A stretch of 5,283 nt of DNA, taken from assembly GCA_947097535.1 (NCBI GenBank), contig CAMURM010000149.1, positions 1-5,283 of the forward strand, given 5' to 3'. The notes under the pieces are model-generated. The model saw only the letters and a list, made by a program, of their open reading frames with translations, had not been told where the DNA came from and searched no databases. A program made the position numbers and the translations under genes. This DNA is from an uncultured Selenomonas sp. (GTDB taxonomy: Bacteria > Bacillota > Negativicutes > Selenomonadales > Selenomonadaceae). Numbering within the stretch: the stretch's first letter is position 1; the number at the start of each line of letters is the position of its first letter. Shown here piece by piece: positions 4,705 to 5,283 of this stretch.

Positions 4705-4740
4705 GGCGTGTTTCGTGCCTTGCCGCGAAACATTCATATG
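4704..4740 (+). repeat. ftsH leader repeat, copy 2 (37 bp)
   Basis: The second copy starts 71 bp after the first. Three of its six differences fall in the small GGCGYG-TTT-CGYGCY hairpin (4705-4710 with 4714-4719), and all three keep the bases paired through G-U or G-C. The longer alternative stem GTTTCGTG (4710-4717) / CGCGAAAC (4724-4731) has 8 bp with a 6-nt loop. Confidence 0.75.
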
Positions 4741-4815
4741 GGGATTTTGGAAAAATGCCGCACCTTTCGGCGTTTTCTTAAGGAAACGATTTGGAACAGG
4801 AGGATGACCGATTGA
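4738..4815 (+). CDS. Possible 25-residue leader peptide ending at the ftsH start
   Basis: An ATG formed by the last three bases of leader repeat copy 2 opens a 25-codon frame (starting MGILEKCRTF, ending NRRMTD). Its TGA (4813-4815) overlaps the ftsH TTG as TTGA, the kind of overlap that couples translation. The frame runs through the attenuator-like hairpin at 4752-4776 and over the ftsH ribosome binding site. No Shine-Dalgarno sequence precedes the ATG and the peptide resembles nothing I know, so it may be chance. Confidence 0.22.
   Translation: MGILEKCRTFRRFLKETIWNRRMTD
4752..4776 (+). promoter_or_regulatory. Attenuator-like hairpin in the ftsH leader
   Basis: AAAATGCCG (4752-4760) pairs over 9 bp with CGGCGTTTT (4768-4776), with one G-U pair and a 7-nt loop, followed by CTTA. 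The shape is that of a modest intrinsic terminator 21 bases before the ftsH ribosome binding site. Only four G-C pairs support it, so it would be weak or conditional. It could equally act only as a leader stem. Confidence 0.4.
4798..4803 (+). promoter_or_regulatory. Ribosome binding site for the TTG start of ftsH
   Basis: AGGAGG ends eight bases before TTG 4812-4814. The in-frame TTG at 4791 lies before it with only a poorer AAGGAAA at short spacing, so 4812 is preferred. Confidence 0.85.
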
Positions 4816-5283
4816 ATAAACTTTTTCGCAGTGTGGTTTTTTATCTGCTGATCATCTTGATCGCCATTTCCGCGATTGATTATTTCCAGACGCGCGAGGT
4901 GGTGACGAACGAGGTCAACTACTCGGACTTCCTGCAGCAGGTGCAGAAGGGCGAGGTCGCGAAGGTCACGCTGGAGCACAACATCGTGAAGGGCACGTTG
5001 ACGGACGGCACGGAGTTTTTGACGATCACGCCCGACGCGCCGAATCAGGACGCGAACTTCCTCAAGACTTTGCAGGACAAGAACGTTGAGATCAAGGCGG
5101 AGCGACCGGCGGAGACACCGTGGTGGTCGACGATGTTCTCGTCGATCCTGCCGATCCTGCTCCTGATCGGCGTCTGGTTCTTCATCATGCAGCAGACGCA
5201 GGGCGGCGGCGGCCGCGTGATGTCGTTCGGCAAGAGCCGTGCGCGCATGACGGCGAGCGACAAGATGAAGGTCACGTTCGAGG
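4812..5283 (+). CDS. ftsH: ATP-dependent zinc metalloprotease FtsH, N-terminal part
   Basis: FtsH is a hexameric membrane AAA+ protease that extracts and degrades misfolded membrane proteins and selected regulators. The window holds the first 157 residues. Membrane segment 1 lies at about residues 8-25 (VVFYLLIILIAISAIDYF). An extracytoplasmic FtsH_ext domain follows at about 26-103 (VNYSDFLQQVQKGEVAKVTL is typical). Membrane segment 2 is at about 105-126 (STMFSSILPILLLIGVWFFI), then a Gly-rich turn QTQGGGGR and the family block VMSFGKSRARM and KVTFE, which normally leads straight into the DVAG start of the AAA domain. The Walker motifs and HEXXH zinc site therefore lie beyond the window. The TTG start is set by AGGAGG eight bases upstream. 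It has its own promoter with a long structured leader and follows hpt, as in Bacillus. Confidence 0.95.
   Translation, partial: MNKLFRSVVFYLLIILIAISAIDYFQTREVVTNEVNYSDFLQQVQKGEVAKVTLEHNIVKGTLTDGTEFLTITPDAPNQDANFLKTLQDKNVEIKAERPAETPWWSTMFSSILPILLLIGVWFFIMQQTQGGGGRVMSFGKSRARMTASDKMKVTFE

Larger units (their letters stand above)
4497..4811 (+). other. Non-coding hpt-ftsH intergenic region, rich in regulatory signals
   Basis: No protein of normal size is supported on either strand; the minus-strand open frames here are continuations of frames antisense to hpt and ftsH. The stretch contains, in order, tandem GCGAA-type repeats, a sigma-A promoter with extended -10, two 37-bp imperfect repeats, an AT-rich palindrome between them, an attenuator-like hairpin and the ftsH ribosome binding site. 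Each is listed separately. Confidence 0.7.

Noticed and set aside
4667..4705. A 12-codon ORF beginning at the end of leader repeat copy 1
   Set aside because: No ribosome binding site and no overlap with another start; its codons are just the AT-rich palindrome.
3924..4733. A 269-codon minus-strand frame over hpt and the intergenic region
   Set aside because: Antisense of hpt extended into non-coding DNA; no start signal and no family resemblance.

Overview
The window looks like chromosomal sequence from a GC-rich member of the Firmicutes, most likely a Negativicute of the Selenomonas type. This rests on three things. The gene order divIC - S1-domain protein (yabR) - tilS - hpt - ftsH is the low-GC Gram-positive housekeeping block known from Bacillus. 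Shine-Dalgarno sites are strong (AGGAGG) and TTG starts are used. Coding DNA is rich in GCG and CGC codons, especially tilS. No sporulation gene (spoIIE) lies between yabR and tilS, as expected for a non-sporulating lineage. The genus is inference.

Layout: (1) 1-398 is the C-terminal end of a GT28/MurG-like glycolipid glycosyltransferase. (2) 438-884 encodes an unrecognised small protein made of two tandem zinc-ribbon modules. (3) 947-1249 is a DivIC/FtsB-family cell division protein, ending in a strong terminator (1249-1300). (4) 1306-1727 is a small minus-strand accessory island: a RelB/DinJ-family antitoxin with its own promoter and a candidate operator, followed by the 86-bp remnant of a PIN-domain toxin gene that has lost its whole middle. 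(5) From 1804 a consensus promoter and a structured leader drive the S1-domain protein yabR (TTG start), closed by a terminator at 2387-2420. (6) tilS (2516-3988) and hpt (3957-4496) overlap by 32 bp. (7) A 315-bp non-coding stretch (4497-4811) holds an extended -10 promoter with tandem GCGAA repeats in front of it, and a leader of about 200 nt with two 37-bp imperfect repeats, an attenuator-like hairpin and a possible leader ORF. (8) ftsH starts at 4812 (TTG) and runs off the window.

The housekeeping genes serve envelope lipid glycosylation, division, RNA binding/translation, tRNA-Ile2 decoding, purine salvage and membrane proteolysis. In Bacillus subtilis the TilS and HprT proteins have been reported to form a complex that activates ftsH, so the repeat-rich region between hpt and ftsH is a natural place to look for an equivalent control element. 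The two most notable items are the gutted toxin beside an apparently intact antitoxin, and the ftsH leader repeats, where half of the differences between copies keep an RNA hairpin paired.
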